Origin: Temnopleurus reevesii
Lineage: Eukaryota; Echinodermata; Echinoidea; Temnopleuroida; Temnopleuridae
NCBI GenBank assembly: GCA_036244855.1
Contig: BQKZ01000437.1
Coordinates: 36,254 to 100,253, forward strand
DNA length: 64,000 nt
Direction: 5' to 3'
Positions 37,561-49,467 of this stretch are shown in pieces. Position numbers and translations under genes: made by a program. The notes beneath the pieces are model-generated. The model saw nothing but the letters and a program-made list of their open reading frames with translations. It was not told the origin of the DNA and ran no database searches. Each line of letters begins with the position of its first letter. The stretch's first letter is position 1.

Positions 37561-37765
37561 TAGTTCATTGGTCACGGTATATCAGCTACTTAGACCTTTT
37601 GGCAAGCTGGCATCTCGGACGGAGATTGAGGTCGCTTTGAAACTATGCGGCGAGGAAGATAATAGTCGTCGAAATATGCCAAGATAACGGTCTTGTTACG
37701 GAAATCCAACCGTTGAACTTGACTGGAGAGCTTGCTTCAAGCGATGATGCTGAATATGATTATCG

Positions 37766-37969
37766 ATGCAGCGGCAACAGACATCGTGTCTATTATGCGT
37801 GACTGTTGATGAGTATGGCGTTCCGCACGGTGTCTCATCGTCCGAACCAAAACCGCGTCCCGACCTCGATCTCCGGTTGCACATGGAAGACGCATTTGCA
37901 TCGTCGAGTGCGATGACCATTGCAAATGAGGACCCATCACTCATTCAGCCGAATCCTCATTCCCTGTAA
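37766..37969 (+). CDS. Weak coding-like segment, unrecognised
   Basis: 67 codons from an ATG at 37766 to TAA at 37967, in a GC-richer island. The C-terminal half (…DLDLRLHMEDAFASS…) has a balanced, non-repetitive composition and could be a terminal exon. The stop overlaps aataaa (37968-37973), which is unusual. Overlapping minus-strand frames of similar size compete (37696-37944, 37737-37940), and no protein family is recognised. This could be chance. Confidence 0.2.
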   Translation: MQRQQTSCLLCVTVDEYGVPHGVSSSEPKPRPDLDLRLHMEDAFASSSAMTIANEDPSLIQPNPHSL

Positions 37970-37984
37970 TAAAGTCAGCGATGA

Positions 37985-38715
37985 TTTATTATTCAATGCT
38001 ACATTTTCATGTACGTCAATTGCCCAGTTCAACCATAAAGCGAACCTTTACCGAAATATTTCATAAATTTATGTTCTAGTCGAACACTTGGTCGCAAGAC
38101 AAAGAGTGGACGCGACTGATTTGGTAAATAGTCTGATTTATCAGCTTGCATATGAGTTGATGTATTCACGTGTTTTCTTATGGTTACTATCAGCGACGTC
38201 GATTTTGAAGTGTAACTACTGTCCATTTTACCGATTGGGCTCTACCCGTAAAAAAAACACCCAGAAGACATTTCGTGAGACATCTGCGCAAACTGCCATT
38301 ATTGACCGCTTCAAAACATCGTTGCTACATCGGCAAACCCCTCCCCCACTCCACACTCTTCACATCAAATATCGAGCCAAAACGTCAAACGTGACGTCAT
38401 CAGCCGAACATTATCCATCGTCTTGGAATAACATTCCGTCGGAAATGAAGTTGGTCCTTTTCGATACGTTGCTCGAAATGTTCGGTGACAATGTTTCTAA
38501 TGGAAGAAATCCTATGAACACAAATTAACAAGGAAAAGAGCATCACAACGCAGATGAAATCACTAACTGTTATCACATCGACTACCTGTGATGGACCATA
38601 CCTGTTTTCAAAGTGGAATCGTCTAGCTGAGGATTAACCAGAATGGAAACTAGGCCGTTCGATTGTTATCAGAGGGGTGCAACAGGAAGAAATTCCACAA
38701 GGTAAGAACTAATTT
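37985..38715. other. Intergenic; one long frame of unknown meaning
   Basis: A plus-strand frame runs to 38528 (146 codons, opening on TTG rather than ATG). I recognise no domain and do not call it a gene. Confidence 0.35.
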
Positions 38716-38718
38716 GTC

Positions 38719-38914
38719 TCTTAGAAAAAAGGGTATATATTGGAAGCTTTTCTCGTATTTGGAACCATCCAAATAGGTTTGTTACCATGACAAAATGAAT
38801 ATGAACTTAATTCATTGTAGCCATTAAAGACAATTTAAAACTTGTAAAGGAACACTCAAAGGTCCCAAATACGAGAAAAGTATGAACCTTTTAAAAAGCC
38901 TTTTTTTCTAAGCG
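38719..38914. mobile_element. Foldback element with 'cttagaaaaaa' ends
   Basis: Left arm cttagaaaaaagggtatat then cttttctcgtatttggaacc; the right arm carries ggtcccaaatacgagaaaag and ends tttttttctaag. The cgctWag end motif is shared with repeats at 50.4-50.8 and 54.0-54.2 kb. Confidence 0.75.
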
Positions 38915-39032
38915 TGTATAATCATTATTATTTTTACTCTTGAAATTGACATTTAATGATAAATCATTAAATAGCCATTATTTGCTTCTGTCATCATCTT
39001 GTTCATTACCTCCATTATTAACGTGAATACCT

Positions 39033-39203
39033 GGGGGGCGTTTCACCAAGTCTTTCTTAAAGTTACGCACGACTTTAAGATCGACTGGTATCAATTCTTG
39101 CGCTGAATGCGCGTACTTGTATGAATTATACGCACAAGAAGGGTTACCCGTCGAACGTAAAGTCGTTCATAAAGTCTTTCTTATCTTGGTGAAACACCTC
39201 CCT
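39033..39203. mobile_element. Foldback element with 'gtttcaccaag' ends
   Basis: ggggggcgtttcaccaag at the left and cttggtgaaacacctccc at the right, with inner tctttctta and cgactttaa pairings. A nested hairpin tcttaaagt-8 nt-actttaaga starts near 39053. Confidence 0.8.
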
Positions 39204-39204
39204 G

Positions 39205-39720
39205 GTGGTATAGCGAAATTCTCACCTTACAATTCTTTGATGACATTGTACTTTCTTTCCACACCTTAATAGCATTTGACCTATATAACGTTATGATTGG
39301 CTCCCCACCTATACAGTGCTTAATTATATTCTTCAATGAGAATTTTGATAGTGTTTGTGTAAATGGCGTGATGAATAATTATGATATAGCTTGATGATAT
39401 AATATATTAAAAATTGCATATGCTTGATATGGCGATTAATGTGGATATTTTTTGTGATTTTATTTCGTTCAGTATTTCTATTGCTCGATTACGTTATTCC
39501 AGATATTTTGTATATTTGATTAGCTACAGTATTTTGCTGTTGTTGTCATTGTTATTGTCACAATATCTGTTGTATCGTGCAGTAAAAGTATACATATTAC
39601 TCCAAGAATATAGAAATGATAAATATTTCATGATTAAATTGACTTCATATCGAAATTGTTACACTTACAATAAGCAAAGCAAGCAATACAAACTTAACAT
39701 AGCAATGTTCATTGTTTTGT
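39205..39720. other. Intergenic, nothing recognised
   Basis: An AT-rich frame (39414-39722) is composed mainly of I/Y/L/S and is not believable as a gene. Confidence 0.4.
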
Positions 39721-39722
39721 AA

Positions 39723-40027
39723 AATAATGATAATAATAATAATAATATGTCCATTTATATAACGCAACCACTATCTGCATATATTCTACTGCGCTTGATA
39801 CGGAGTACCATATTATTACCCTGGCTATAACTGCCGAGCAAGCCACTTAGGTTCTCATGCATTCAAAGGAATAAATTCCTGCCAGGTACCCATTTCCACC
39901 TAGGTCGGGTGCAGCAAAGTGTGGATGAATTTCTTGCCGAAGGAAATTAACGCCATGGATGGGATTCGAACCGCCGACTCTCTAGATAAAAGGCAAGAGT
40001 CAAAACCACTACACCACGACGCTTCCA
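39723..40027 (-). mobile_element. tRNA-derived SINE, near full length
   Basis: On the minus strand: A-box-like tgtagtggttttgactct (about 39996-40014), a perfect B box ggttcgaatcc (39962-39972), then a body with aatttccttcggcaagaaatt, gggtacctggcagg and agccagggtaataat. A tail with gcgttatataaat and (att)n ends at 39723. It is collinear with the plus-strand copy at 60.5 kb. Pol III boxes plus a short-repeat tail define a SINE mobilised by a partner LINE. Confidence 0.88.
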
Positions 40028-40029
40028 GT

Positions 40030-41395
40030 TGTAGATCATTCAGGAATTGCGTTTGAAAATTTAAATGCTTCATGACAAGAATACACTGGGGTGTGTATTT
40101 CGATCGAAAAAAAGGCGCACATATAATGGTATTGATTGAAATAATTAAATGGTTCATTGGAGCACTGCTCATTTTGAGACTGAATTAAAATTGATTTGAA
40201 TAATTAACGTTCTATTACATGATTGAATTGGATGGCCACCCAAATGGCCATTCGATGCAATTATATGAATCATCATCATGATTCAACACTGTAAACACCA
40301 ACATCGATTTTAAAACCTGGAATTGGTTGCACATATGAACCGCCCCGGAGTGTTAAAGACATTGTTCAACATTGTTTTCGTGAAAAAAAATCTTACGTGC
40401 CCGATTGTAAATGCTACCAAATTGGTTGATGGTGTTCATAAACTAAGCTGTAAAAATATAAGGCTTGAAAATCAACGTTCAGTGGTTAAAACATATAACA
40501 AAATTATACATATAGGCACACTGTGCGTGATAAAGCGACAGTAAACGTGTCATTCAATGTTTTGTCGATTTCTTGCTTGTGCCTGTATAATTCACTTCCT
40601 TGTAGAATTATTTCCCTTTTTAAAAATAAATTTTAATATAATAACATAAGTCAGACAGCATGACTTTTTTTTAACCCTAATGTGTGACAATGTCTTTAAT
40701 TTTCTACCAGTTAAAGCAGTGGTTGCTAAATTGCGTTAGACATTTATTCTACTTGGCAGGCTATACAAAGCATACAGCAACTAAATCATATGTTGTTCAT
40801 TGGACAATGAAGCCTATTGCTCTAAATTTATTCGCTTTCTGTATTTGAAAGAGCAATATTTATTTCAGCAATTCCACCTGCTTTTATAGCTAATTTATTA
40901 CCGAATTACGGAATTTCTAACAGCAATAAGCTTCTTGGAAAGTTCTTGGCTCTATTTTATTTATCCAATTTTCTGTATTCATATGTTCTGTTTTGTACTG
41001 TAACCCTGCAGCCAAAGTAATACCTAAATCTTTAAATACGCTTTGTTGGCATCTTCCAAATATTACAGTACTAATGAAAACTTAGGTGATCACAAGAACA
41101 ATACATTGACGCGTATGGTACAGTCTTAAAGTCGCCACTTTCAGCTCCTGATGTAGCACCGTTTTCGATGGAAAAGGAAGTGGTGATTATAAAGAGCAGT
41201 TTCCAACAGTTTACAAACTCGCACACAGTGATTAAATCTGTGTCTCGTATTGTCATGATAGTTGTTGTTGATTTAGCTCTTTAAGCACAAAATCAACTGC
41301 AGACAATCTGCGAGCTCTTTCGGAGCTCAACTAGATAGTAACCCATTGTTGCGTCATCATGGTCATATGCTGTATATCAGACATGAAGTTGAGCA
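40030..41395. other. Intergenic, no gene
   Basis: No coding region. The segment 40513-40590 (taggcacactgtgc.tgataaagcgacagt) has a diverged relative at 47686-47765, so it is probably a dispersed repeat. Confidence 0.4.
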
Positions 41396-41398
41396 TAA

Positions 41399-41547
41399 AA
41401 TGACCGTTGCTGTTCGTAAGGTGTTTAGCCATTGTTCTACATTACGTGAATATTGTTGACCATCTAACTATTGGAATGACCGTTGCTGTTCGGTAGGTGT
41501 TTAGCCATTGTTCTACATTACGTGAATATTGTTGACCATCTAACCAT
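41399..41547. repeat. Near-identical 76-bp tandem duplication
   Basis: aatgaccgttgctgttcg through gttgaccatctaac occurs at 41399 and 41475 with almost no differences, so the duplication is recent. Confidence 0.95.
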
Positions 41548-41549
41548 CG

Positions 41550-42815
41550 ATTTCCGCGAGAATATAACCACGCGAGCAATCGCGTTGACCCCCCTACGGG
41601 ACCGTTAAATCACTAATTAGGACTAACACTTTCAATATTTATTAATTGCACTATGGATCACGGGCTTTTAGTAAATACGGCTCTTCGCCGTAATGATGTG
41701 TACTAGTATGCCCTTTTGGACAATGCATCGCTTAATCACTTTCAAAATCAATATACATATTACGTGTCATGTGATTGAATGAATCACAAATGTGTGGATT
41801 AAGAGACTTGTCGAGCACGAAGAAAATAAAAGACATTGCTCTTGTATTTCACTCATTCAGTACATGACAACATGACAATTTCCTTGATATCTTCACATGC
41901 ATCACTGGGAAGGATGGGGGGGGGGGGGGGGTGAGGTAAGATGACAAAAACCTGATGACAAATTGTTTCTGGAACAATACAAACTTCATTTTAATCACTT
42001 CAGCATGTATTTAGCATTCGGAATTATCGACAATTTGAGAATCGATCTTTACTTGCACCAATGCATTGCGCAAATTTTGACTAAAGGTATGAAAAGTATG
42101 CATATTTTAAAAATTCTTTAGAGCCGTATAATAGTCCATCTCTGCATTCACCTCGGTTTCACTTTGTTACCCCTTTAAGCTGTTTACGAATGCACAAATT
42201 TGCACCTCTCATTGACATTCTGATACAATGACAAAAAAATGAATTGCAGGACTAAAGATTCCTGTAAGCTTCGTTAACCGTTTTGAAAACATGTTTTATT
42301 TTTCCTGAAATCGGAAAAGTAACTTACATAGTTCCTAAAAGATCTTTGAGCTCATCAGATGATGCCTATTTTCAGTTACAAACTCCCTAAGTATGCCTTC
42401 TAGTCGCTATGAACACGACAAACAAGAGGAACGGGCAACATTCATGGGAGAAATATTAAGATATTAATCAAAATGTATTTGTTAATTTCATTTTCTTATT
42501 AGAACATACAAGGAACAAGGGATGTTGTCTATAGATGTGTAGATATTGTTGCAAAAATTAATTAACAAATATACACAAAAAGTAAAATATTAGAGAATGA
42601 TAACGGCTTACAAAAGAAGGGAAATTCTCAATAACAATTCCACAATTTCCATAAACAAATGGAATTAAATGAATCAAGACCAGTTAAGAGATAATCGATT
42701 TGAAACTAAAAGAGAAGAAATTAATAGAATAAGGGGGAAATGCACCGCAGATGTGGCATAAACAAGTCTATGTTTACCTGTTCACAGCTAGTCAGTAGTG
42801 TGTTCTTTTGTGGAT
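41550..42815. other. Intergenic, no gene
   Basis: Contains a 16-G run at 41916-41931. Otherwise nothing recognised. Confidence 0.45.
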
Positions 42816-42816
42816 T

Positions 42817-42840
42817 GGGGGGGGGGGGGGGGGTGGGGGC
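42817..42840 (+). repeat. G tract at gap edge
   Basis: 17 G, one T, 5 G, directly before the gap. Confidence 0.9.
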
Positions 42841-43057
42841 NNNNNNNNNNNNNNNNNNNNNNNNNNNNNNNNNNNNNNNNNNNNNNNNNNNNNNNNNNNN
42901 NNNNNNNNNNNNNNNNNNNNNNNNNNNNNNNNNNNNNNNNNNNNNNNNNNNNNNNNNNNNNNNNNNNNNNNNNNNNNNNNNNNNNNNNNNNNNNNNNNNN
43001 NNNNNNNNNNNNNNNNNNNNNNNNNNNNNNNNNNNNNNNNNNNNNNNNNNNNNNNNN
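42841..43057. other. Assembly gap (217 N)
   Basis: Unknown sequence bounded on both sides by G runs. Confidence 1.
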
Positions 43058-43145
43058 GGGGGGGTGGCGTATGGTATTTTTTTCCCCATTCGTGCAATGA
43101 AATACTCATGATCAACCATGAACAAACTTTATAAATATAACTATA

Positions 43146-43149
<4 letters not shown>

Positions 43150-43186
<37 letters not shown>

Positions 43187-43187
43187 A
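43150..43187. repeat. (ACT)n microsatellite
   Basis: About 12 perfect act units. Confidence 0.95.
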
Positions 43188-43189
43188 AT

Positions 43190-43765
43190 AAACACGTCCT
43201 TTGAAATGCACTATCTATCTAGTTAGATTATTCCATTATTCCAAGGTATGATTACAAAATTAAACACAGATGTGAAATAAACATAGGCCTATAAATGAAA
43301 AATTAATATCCTTCTCAAAGTTGTATGATTTTAAAGTGCCAAAACGAGAGTAGTTAATTTTGTCTACGTTGTTTGCATATCATGTTAATATTACATCCTG
43401 GTCACATATTGGATAGCATCTACAAACAGATATGGCAATATATGGCCTAAATTTTGATCGGTTGTACGATTTGTTTACAGATTTCAAGCACCATTTACAC
43501 TCACATCTGCCCGTGGGATGAAAAACACGATATTTTAGAACATCATTTTTTTACGTATCTAGGTATAAAGATGACGATGAAGATGTTGAAACCAATGTGA
43601 AGATAGGGTTCCCATTCTTCTAGGAGAACACAAATTTTCCAATTTTACCCTCATGAATTAAAACAAGATGACTATGACAAATTAAATCACTCATTTCATA
43701 CTCATTTGGTGCATCCCACTTTACCTCACGGTTGTCACTATTCGAGGAAATAAAAATTCCATGAT
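43190..43765. other. Intergenic, nothing recognised
   Basis: No gene or clear repeat. Confidence 0.45.
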
Positions 43766-43767
43766 TT

Positions 43768-44090
43768 TTGTTGTTTTATGGATCCCTTTTTCTCCAAATT
43801 TAATGACTTTTGCCTGCCTGAAAATATTAAGCACATTTCCATTTTTTCCACGTACAGTGGAACACCGGCACATTTGAATGAAGGGTTGAACTATTTGTCT
43901 ACTTTCTTTGTCCTTCATTATCTTGGTGATTGTTGTTTTATGGATCCCTTTTCTCAAAATTCCATGACTTCTGTCTGGGAAAATATTAAACGCATTTATA
44001 TTTTTTAACGTATAGTGGAACACCGGAACATTTGAATGAATGGTTGCATTATTTGTCTATTTTCTTTGTCCTTCATTATCTAGGTGATTA
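43768..44090. repeat. Tandem duplication, 162-bp unit
   Basis: ttgttgttttatggatccc opens copies at 43768 and 43930. Both contain gaaaatattaa, agtggaacaccgg, catttgaatgaa and ctttgtccttcattatct.ggtga. Divergence is moderate. Confidence 0.92.
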
Positions 44091-44261
44091 TTGGCAACAT
44101 GGTGACAACTGGGCATATTGACCTATTTCGTACCAATCAATTGCCCCAATCAAGCCAATTAGCGTGTACTAACGATGTGTTTGTTAGTCATTATGACATC
44201 ATTGACAAGACACTTTATATTTTCTGTTGCATATACATGTTTAGGCCCTCTGTACAGCAAG

Positions 44262-44543
44262 TAGATTCATTCACTTTCATTCAACATTCAACATTTACAT
44301 TCATTCAATTTCCCTTTGAATAAAAAAAAGATATATATTTTGTTCAAAACCATAAAAAGTCCGATAATGAGAGCTGATAGCAAGTACATGTCTGGTCCTA
44401 TTTAGATTCATTCACATTCATTCAACATTCAACATTTACATTCATTCAACTTCCTTTTGAATAAAAAATATATTTTGTTCGAAACCATAAAAAGTCTGAT
44501 AATAATCAGAGCTGATAGCAATTATAATTCTGGTCCTATTTAG
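44262..44543. repeat. Tandem duplication, 141-bp unit
   Basis: tagattcattcac opens copies at 44262 and 44403. Each carries cattcaacattcaac, tttgaataaaaaa, gagctgatagcaa and tctggtcctattta. Confidence 0.93.
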
Positions 44544-44694
44544 TATATAATGTCAATGAAAAATGAAAGTAGAATATTCTAAGTCTTTGATACAATACAG
44601 TGTTGAAAAGTGCGCGGAACATGACAACAGAATATTTCTCTTAAAATGATTTATACGGTCAAGTAATAGAACCGACTTTGTTTCTAATTTAAAA

Positions 44695-45130
44695 GAAAGA
44701 TAATTTACTCTCTAAGAAATTGGTTTAACAACTATACTGGATATTGAAGGTTATCGGATAAACTTTTTTTTTTACATATTTTCTTGTATGTAAAAGAGGG
44801 AGCGTTCTCCATTTCCCTCCAGTGTTAAAGGGATATTTTATTGGCGCATTCTTAAAAACCCATATGTTTTCCATCATAAGATTATTATTATATAAACGAA
44901 GAATCTTTGTAGGGAAATGGGTAAGATATTTCAACGCTGTTTTTTTTTAATGAAACACTTTGTATAAACCTATTTATTTTCAATATGAGATAATCTTTAC
45001 TCTTTACTGCTTTACTCTTTAGGAAAATAAGTAAACAACTATACGGGATGAAATAGGTTATCGATAAACTTTCGTTTCGACATATTTTTCATGTAGAAGA
45101 TGGAAGATTCACCATTCCCACCAGTCAGAG
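44695..45130. repeat. Diverged duplication, about 290 bp apart
   Basis: acaactatactggat..aggttatcg.ataaac (from about 44726) recurs as acaactatacgggat..aggttatcgataaac (from about 45034), followed by related acatattttt and ccattccc-like segments. Confidence 0.6.
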
Positions 45131-45134
45131 TCAG

Positions 45135-45590
45135 GGCCGGCGCATGTCTTTAATAACAAGCATAGGAATGTGTACACTTACCGTCAATTTAAGCTGCAGT
45201 CAAGTTTAATAACAAACACTGTGTGCTAGATCGATCGGTCTCTGATTTAGAAAGCCAAACTGGTTTTCCAGACCTGGCGAGATTAAAAATGGCCATGCGC
45301 CATCTTTGGATATTCTGGCCGTCAGCCATCGGCTGTTATCGGAGTGCGAGTTTATTTTTCTGCTATTTCCTCATTGTGCAACTAAAATGTATTGTGAATC
45401 CCTTGGGTGTTTTGAGTCTATTCTTTTACCTGCTCTTTTTAGTAACTTACACTTTCAATTTTCATTTTTTTTTCTTGTATGAGAAGTTATCAGGATATAT
45501 AATTGTGAATTGTTTTAGTACCGTCTTCTTTGTATATTTTGCATTTATTTTGTCTGTTACTTGTTAATATGGTTCAGGATATCTGTGTCA
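45135..45590. other. Intergenic; hydrophobic frame of unknown meaning
   Basis: A plus-strand frame to 45567 opens on GTG and becomes Phe/Leu-rich. No family recognised. It may be the body of the retrotransposon end that follows. Confidence 0.3.
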
Positions 45591-45594
45591 TTTT

Positions 45595-45690
45595 ATTGTA
45601 CTAAAGGGACATTGATGTAAAACAGCGGTTTGCTAATCTGTTGTACCTGTATATATATTCAAATAAATGAATAAATAAAATAAAAAGAGG
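45595..45690 (+). mobile_element. Possible LINE 3' end
   Basis: tgttgtacctgtatatata, then ttcaaataaatga and a tandem (ataa)n tail. This is the pattern of a LINE 3' terminus. No reverse transcriptase remains. Confidence 0.3.
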
Positions 45691-45699
45691 AAAATCTAG

Positions 45700-46130
45700 G
45701 TGCCAAAAATGAATTAACATCTACTTCAAATTGAGCTAAACCACAGCATACTGTAAATGCGTCGAACACCATTTTAAAATGAACTGATTACGTTGTTGTT
45801 GCACACTTTAGTAATTATGAAATATTACAAACTGAAGTATTTCAGTAGACGTATGTGTATGCTACCAGTATTTATTACTCACTTTTGTTTGGTGAAAAAG
45901 GGACCTGTAAGATAAAACAGGTATGATTAAATAAAGATTAATCGTATCTCTTTGGTACATGTTTTACCATAGTATTACGTACAATAGATATTGTATCTCA
46001 CATGTTTTCTTATTTCTAAATTGTAATTGTGACGAAAAAATGAAGCAAATATAAGGAAAACCTTTTCTGAAATAATTATTACATGAATTATCGAAGGGGA
46101 TAGATCCATTAAAAAGCTTAGATGATATGA
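45700..46130. other. Intergenic, nothing recognised
   Basis: No feature I can support. Confidence 0.4.
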
Positions 46131-46134
46131 TATG

Positions 46135-46242
46135 ATGATGGAAGATGAGGATAATGGTGGGGGTAATGATGATGATAATGACCACCACCACCACCACCAC
46201 CACCACCATCATCACCATCATCATCATCATCATTATCATCAG
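46135..46242. repeat. Compound GAT / ACC / ATC triplet repeat
   Basis: gat-rich sequence, then (acc)n at 46181-46208 and (atc)n to about 46242. It generates Thr/Ile and Met/Val frames that are not genes. Confidence 0.9.
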
Positions 46243-46249
46243 TACTTTA

Positions 46250-47870
46250 GGTAATTTTGCGTCCTGGACAAACACACAAGATTACCCCGCCCCTAAGTAT
46301 TTTTTCTCTTTATGTTGGTGTACACATGACTGAACGAAACGATTGAGATGATTTCTTTTTTGGAATTAAATAATATTCTATTCTCGTTTAAACAAATGAA
46401 TTCACCAATTTTATTTCGTTCGGTTGATTCCATATTGAATTAATACATTATAGTAGAGGGGGCAGGGTAACAAAAACTTAATTTCAATGCACATGACTTG
46501 TAATGTGATTTTAACTACAAATTCACAATTGATTTGAATTGAATTGAAGAAAAAAAAACTGCAGAAGAAAAACAATAAAAAAGAATCACTTTCAATGTAT
46601 TTTGCATGCAGAGTAAAGGATCATTTTCTTTAATATTTCTAAAGCTTATTTCCTTTTCCCGTTTAATTTTTTTTTGCCACCCCTGCAATCATTTTCATGG
46701 AGAAACCTGTGACCAGTCAACAACGCATTGAATAAAAGATAGGAAAGCAAATAGGTCCAGATCCGCGTTTTGAAATTATGAATACTAAAGGAGATGAATA
46801 AATGAATACTTAGCCTGAATAAATATGGTTATACGTTGTCACTTTCTTGCATTCACAGTTTGTCTTTGGGGCTTCGAGCTGCATGCTACGTAAATAGCGC
46901 TGTCCAATTTTCACCAATTTTCATCAAAATCGATCTCAGCGTGATACTCCCCATTGACGTGCATGCTTGGCTGCGCAGTCTACAAGCTAAACATACACAC
47001 AACATAGGCATTTGTCTTCATCGTTGAACAAAGCGCGACAAGATTGGGAGTACTAACGTCACAAGTTACATTCATCTCATGCAGCGCTAGAAGGACACGC
47101 ACACTTATTGGTGCAAACAGCTGCAGCGACAACTGAGCCTTGATGTAATGTGTGAGGTAGCGCGAATGAATACATTATTTTCTTTGGCCCTGTATACATA
47201 TTTGTAGATCTTGTTTTATTTTTCAGCACCAAAGCTATAGTTCTTTCCATTGAAGGGGCAAGGCAAAAATAAAATAGTAATTCGTTTTGACAAACATTTT
47301 TAGATGGATCTTTTACACCACAGTTTATTTTTTTTTATTTTCATTTAGTTGTCAAAGGGTATGTCGGTCGAGGGCATCCGAACAATTCATTTTGTCTAAG
47401 GAAATGAACAAGTAGAAGTAGAAGTAGAAAGAGATATCGGTGAAGATGAAAAGAAATTGGGAAAAATAAAATGGATAAATGATAGTCAAACAATAAATTG
47501 GCCAGTTTAGATGCATTATAAAATATATTTCAATGAATGTTTGTTTCCGTGTAAAAAAAACTTCTCAAGTTACAAATTCAAATTGCTACCTAAATCGATG
47601 ATGGTAAACATATAATAAGCTGTGATAGGTTTCAAAATTGAAATTAAGTGCGTAAAAAGAAAAGAAATTAAACATATCACCTAGTAGGCACAGTGTGCAG
47701 TAATAAAGCGACAGTGAACACTTTATTCAATTTTCATAGATATGTTGACAGTGGCTTATTTTTTCTTCTTTTTGCATTCTTTGTTGTTGTTGTTTTTCAT
47801 CAATCTGAATATAATGATATTTATTGAAATAAAAAAAAAGTATGCCAATGCATTTAAGGTCACATAATAT
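46250..47870. other. Intergenic, no gene
   Basis: GC content rises at 46840-47130 without a recognisable product. The relative of the 40.5-kb repeat is at 47686-47765. Confidence 0.4.
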
Positions 47871-48712
47871 ATGTCTACGGTAGATGTAAAGTCACAAATA
47901 CAAGAGGGCGGCAAAGAGAAAAGGAAAACGGTAAACTAAATTGTAGAAGAAAGGAAAAGGGACAATAATACAAAAAGAAGGATGATAAGTTACAAGAAAA
48001 TTCAATAATATTAATTGAATTTGAATAAATAAGGAGCATCTCGGAGATTACATCTTCTGTAGATATGAAGTCACTATTTAGATGCGGAGCGACAAACGCA
48101 TACTTTACCAATGTCATTATATTGACGTCAAAAGCGAACCAATTCATTTGAAGTAAGAAGAAAAAAAAGAAGAAGCATGGGAAGAAATATAGTGTCATAC
48201 AAATAAGGTTGGAGATTAGAGAAAGATGATAATGATGATGATGAAAAAGGAGAAGAAGAAAGATAGCATCAGACAAAGACGCAGGTAAGGAGATTAGACG
48301 AAGATGATAATGATAATGAGGAAGAAGGAGAAGAAGAAAAAGAAAAGTAAGAAGACGAAGAAGAAGGAGGAGGAGGGGAAGGAGGAGGCGGAGGAGGCGG
48401 ATTAGGAGGAGGAGAAAAAACGAAGAAAAAGAAGAAGAAGATGAAGAAAAAGGAAATGGGAATAATACAGAAAGGAGGTAGAGGGGATACAAGAAAATTT
48501 TAAACAAATATGTTATTGAATGGGAAGATACAAATTGTCTTATCAATTACATATCATGTAGATATGAACTCACTATTCAATTTCAAATTGCCAAATGCAT
48601 AATTCATAAATGTCATCAGTATGATGTCAAAAATCAATTCATTTAGAGATAGAAGAAGAAGAAACAGGAGAAGAAATATAAAATCATAAGAATAAGCCGG
48701 AATATTAGAGGG

Positions 48713-48713
48713 A

Positions 48714-48758
<45 letters not shown>
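48713..48758. repeat. (GAT)n microsatellite
   Basis: About 15 perfect gat units inside the purine-rich array. Confidence 0.95.
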
Positions 48759-49263
48759 AATGAAGGAGGAGAAGAAGAAGAGTAAAAAAAAGAAGAACAA
48801 GTAGAGGAAGAAGAAGACAAAGAAAAGGGAGATAAATACGGAAAGGAGGAGGAAAATATACAAGAAATTTAAAAGATATTAAATGAATGGGAATATATGT
48901 AAGTCAGCTCGTAAATTACATCTTATGTATATGAACTCACTATTTAATTACAGAGCGACACAAGAATACTTTTCAGATGTCGTTATTATGGCGTCAAAAG
49001 CGAACAAATTCATTCAGAGTGAGGAAAAGAATTTGGAGAATATAGAATCATACGGATAAGCTAGGAGATTAGGGGCAGATGATGATGATGGTGGAGAAGG
49101 AGAAAGGGAATACGAAGAAGAAGGAGGAGGAGAAAGAGGATGAGGATGAATACAAGAAGTAGAAGAAAAAGAAGAAGAGCTAAAGGATACCGAAAGGAGG
49201 AGGAAAATAAATTAATGATATTATATCTCATCTATGAATATTCATGAGCTATCAAGCTATATG

Positions 49264-49416
49264 ATTGGTCGATGGGGGCAAACATGCTTTCATATATTTC
49301 AACTAGTAAACAAGCCACCAAAATCAATTCGGTCTATTTTTCAATATACTCAACCGCGGTAGAAATGCACAACTGCGCACGCGCAGAACATGTGAAGCGG
49401 TCCGTAAACAAAGATG
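49264..49416 (+). promoter_or_regulatory. Promoter-like patch with NRF-1 site
   Basis: tgcgcacgcgca at 49374-49385 matches the NRF-1 consensus exactly. An inverted CCAAT (attgg) is at 49264-49268, and aagatggcg at 49411-49419 fits the YY1/translation-start motif. Together they resemble a TATA-less housekeeping promoter ending at an ATG. Confidence 0.4.
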
Positions 49417-49467
49417 GCGACGTACACGAAGGACTTTGTTGTCGGCCAGCTTTTGTTCAACCTATTG
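49414..49467 (+). CDS. Candidate first coding exon, unrecognised
   Basis: ATG in strong context (aagATGg) encodes MATYTKDFVVGQLLFNLL, then ttg|gtaatc as a possible phase-0 donor. Unspliced, the frame stops at 49503 after 29 codons. I do not recognise the protein and cannot find a second exon downstream. The upstream promoter-like motifs are the main support; otherwise this is a short chance frame. A different overlapping frame (to 49538) is not favoured. Confidence 0.22.

Noticed and set aside
47151..47158. tgaggtag, the let-7 seed
   Set aside because: Only the first eight bases match; the following sequence differs and no hairpin surrounds it.
47875..48546. 223-codon minus-strand frame
   Set aside because: Leu/Phe/Ser-rich translation of a purine tract. 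The more ordinary part corresponds to the repeated core, and the consensus core carries stops in that frame.
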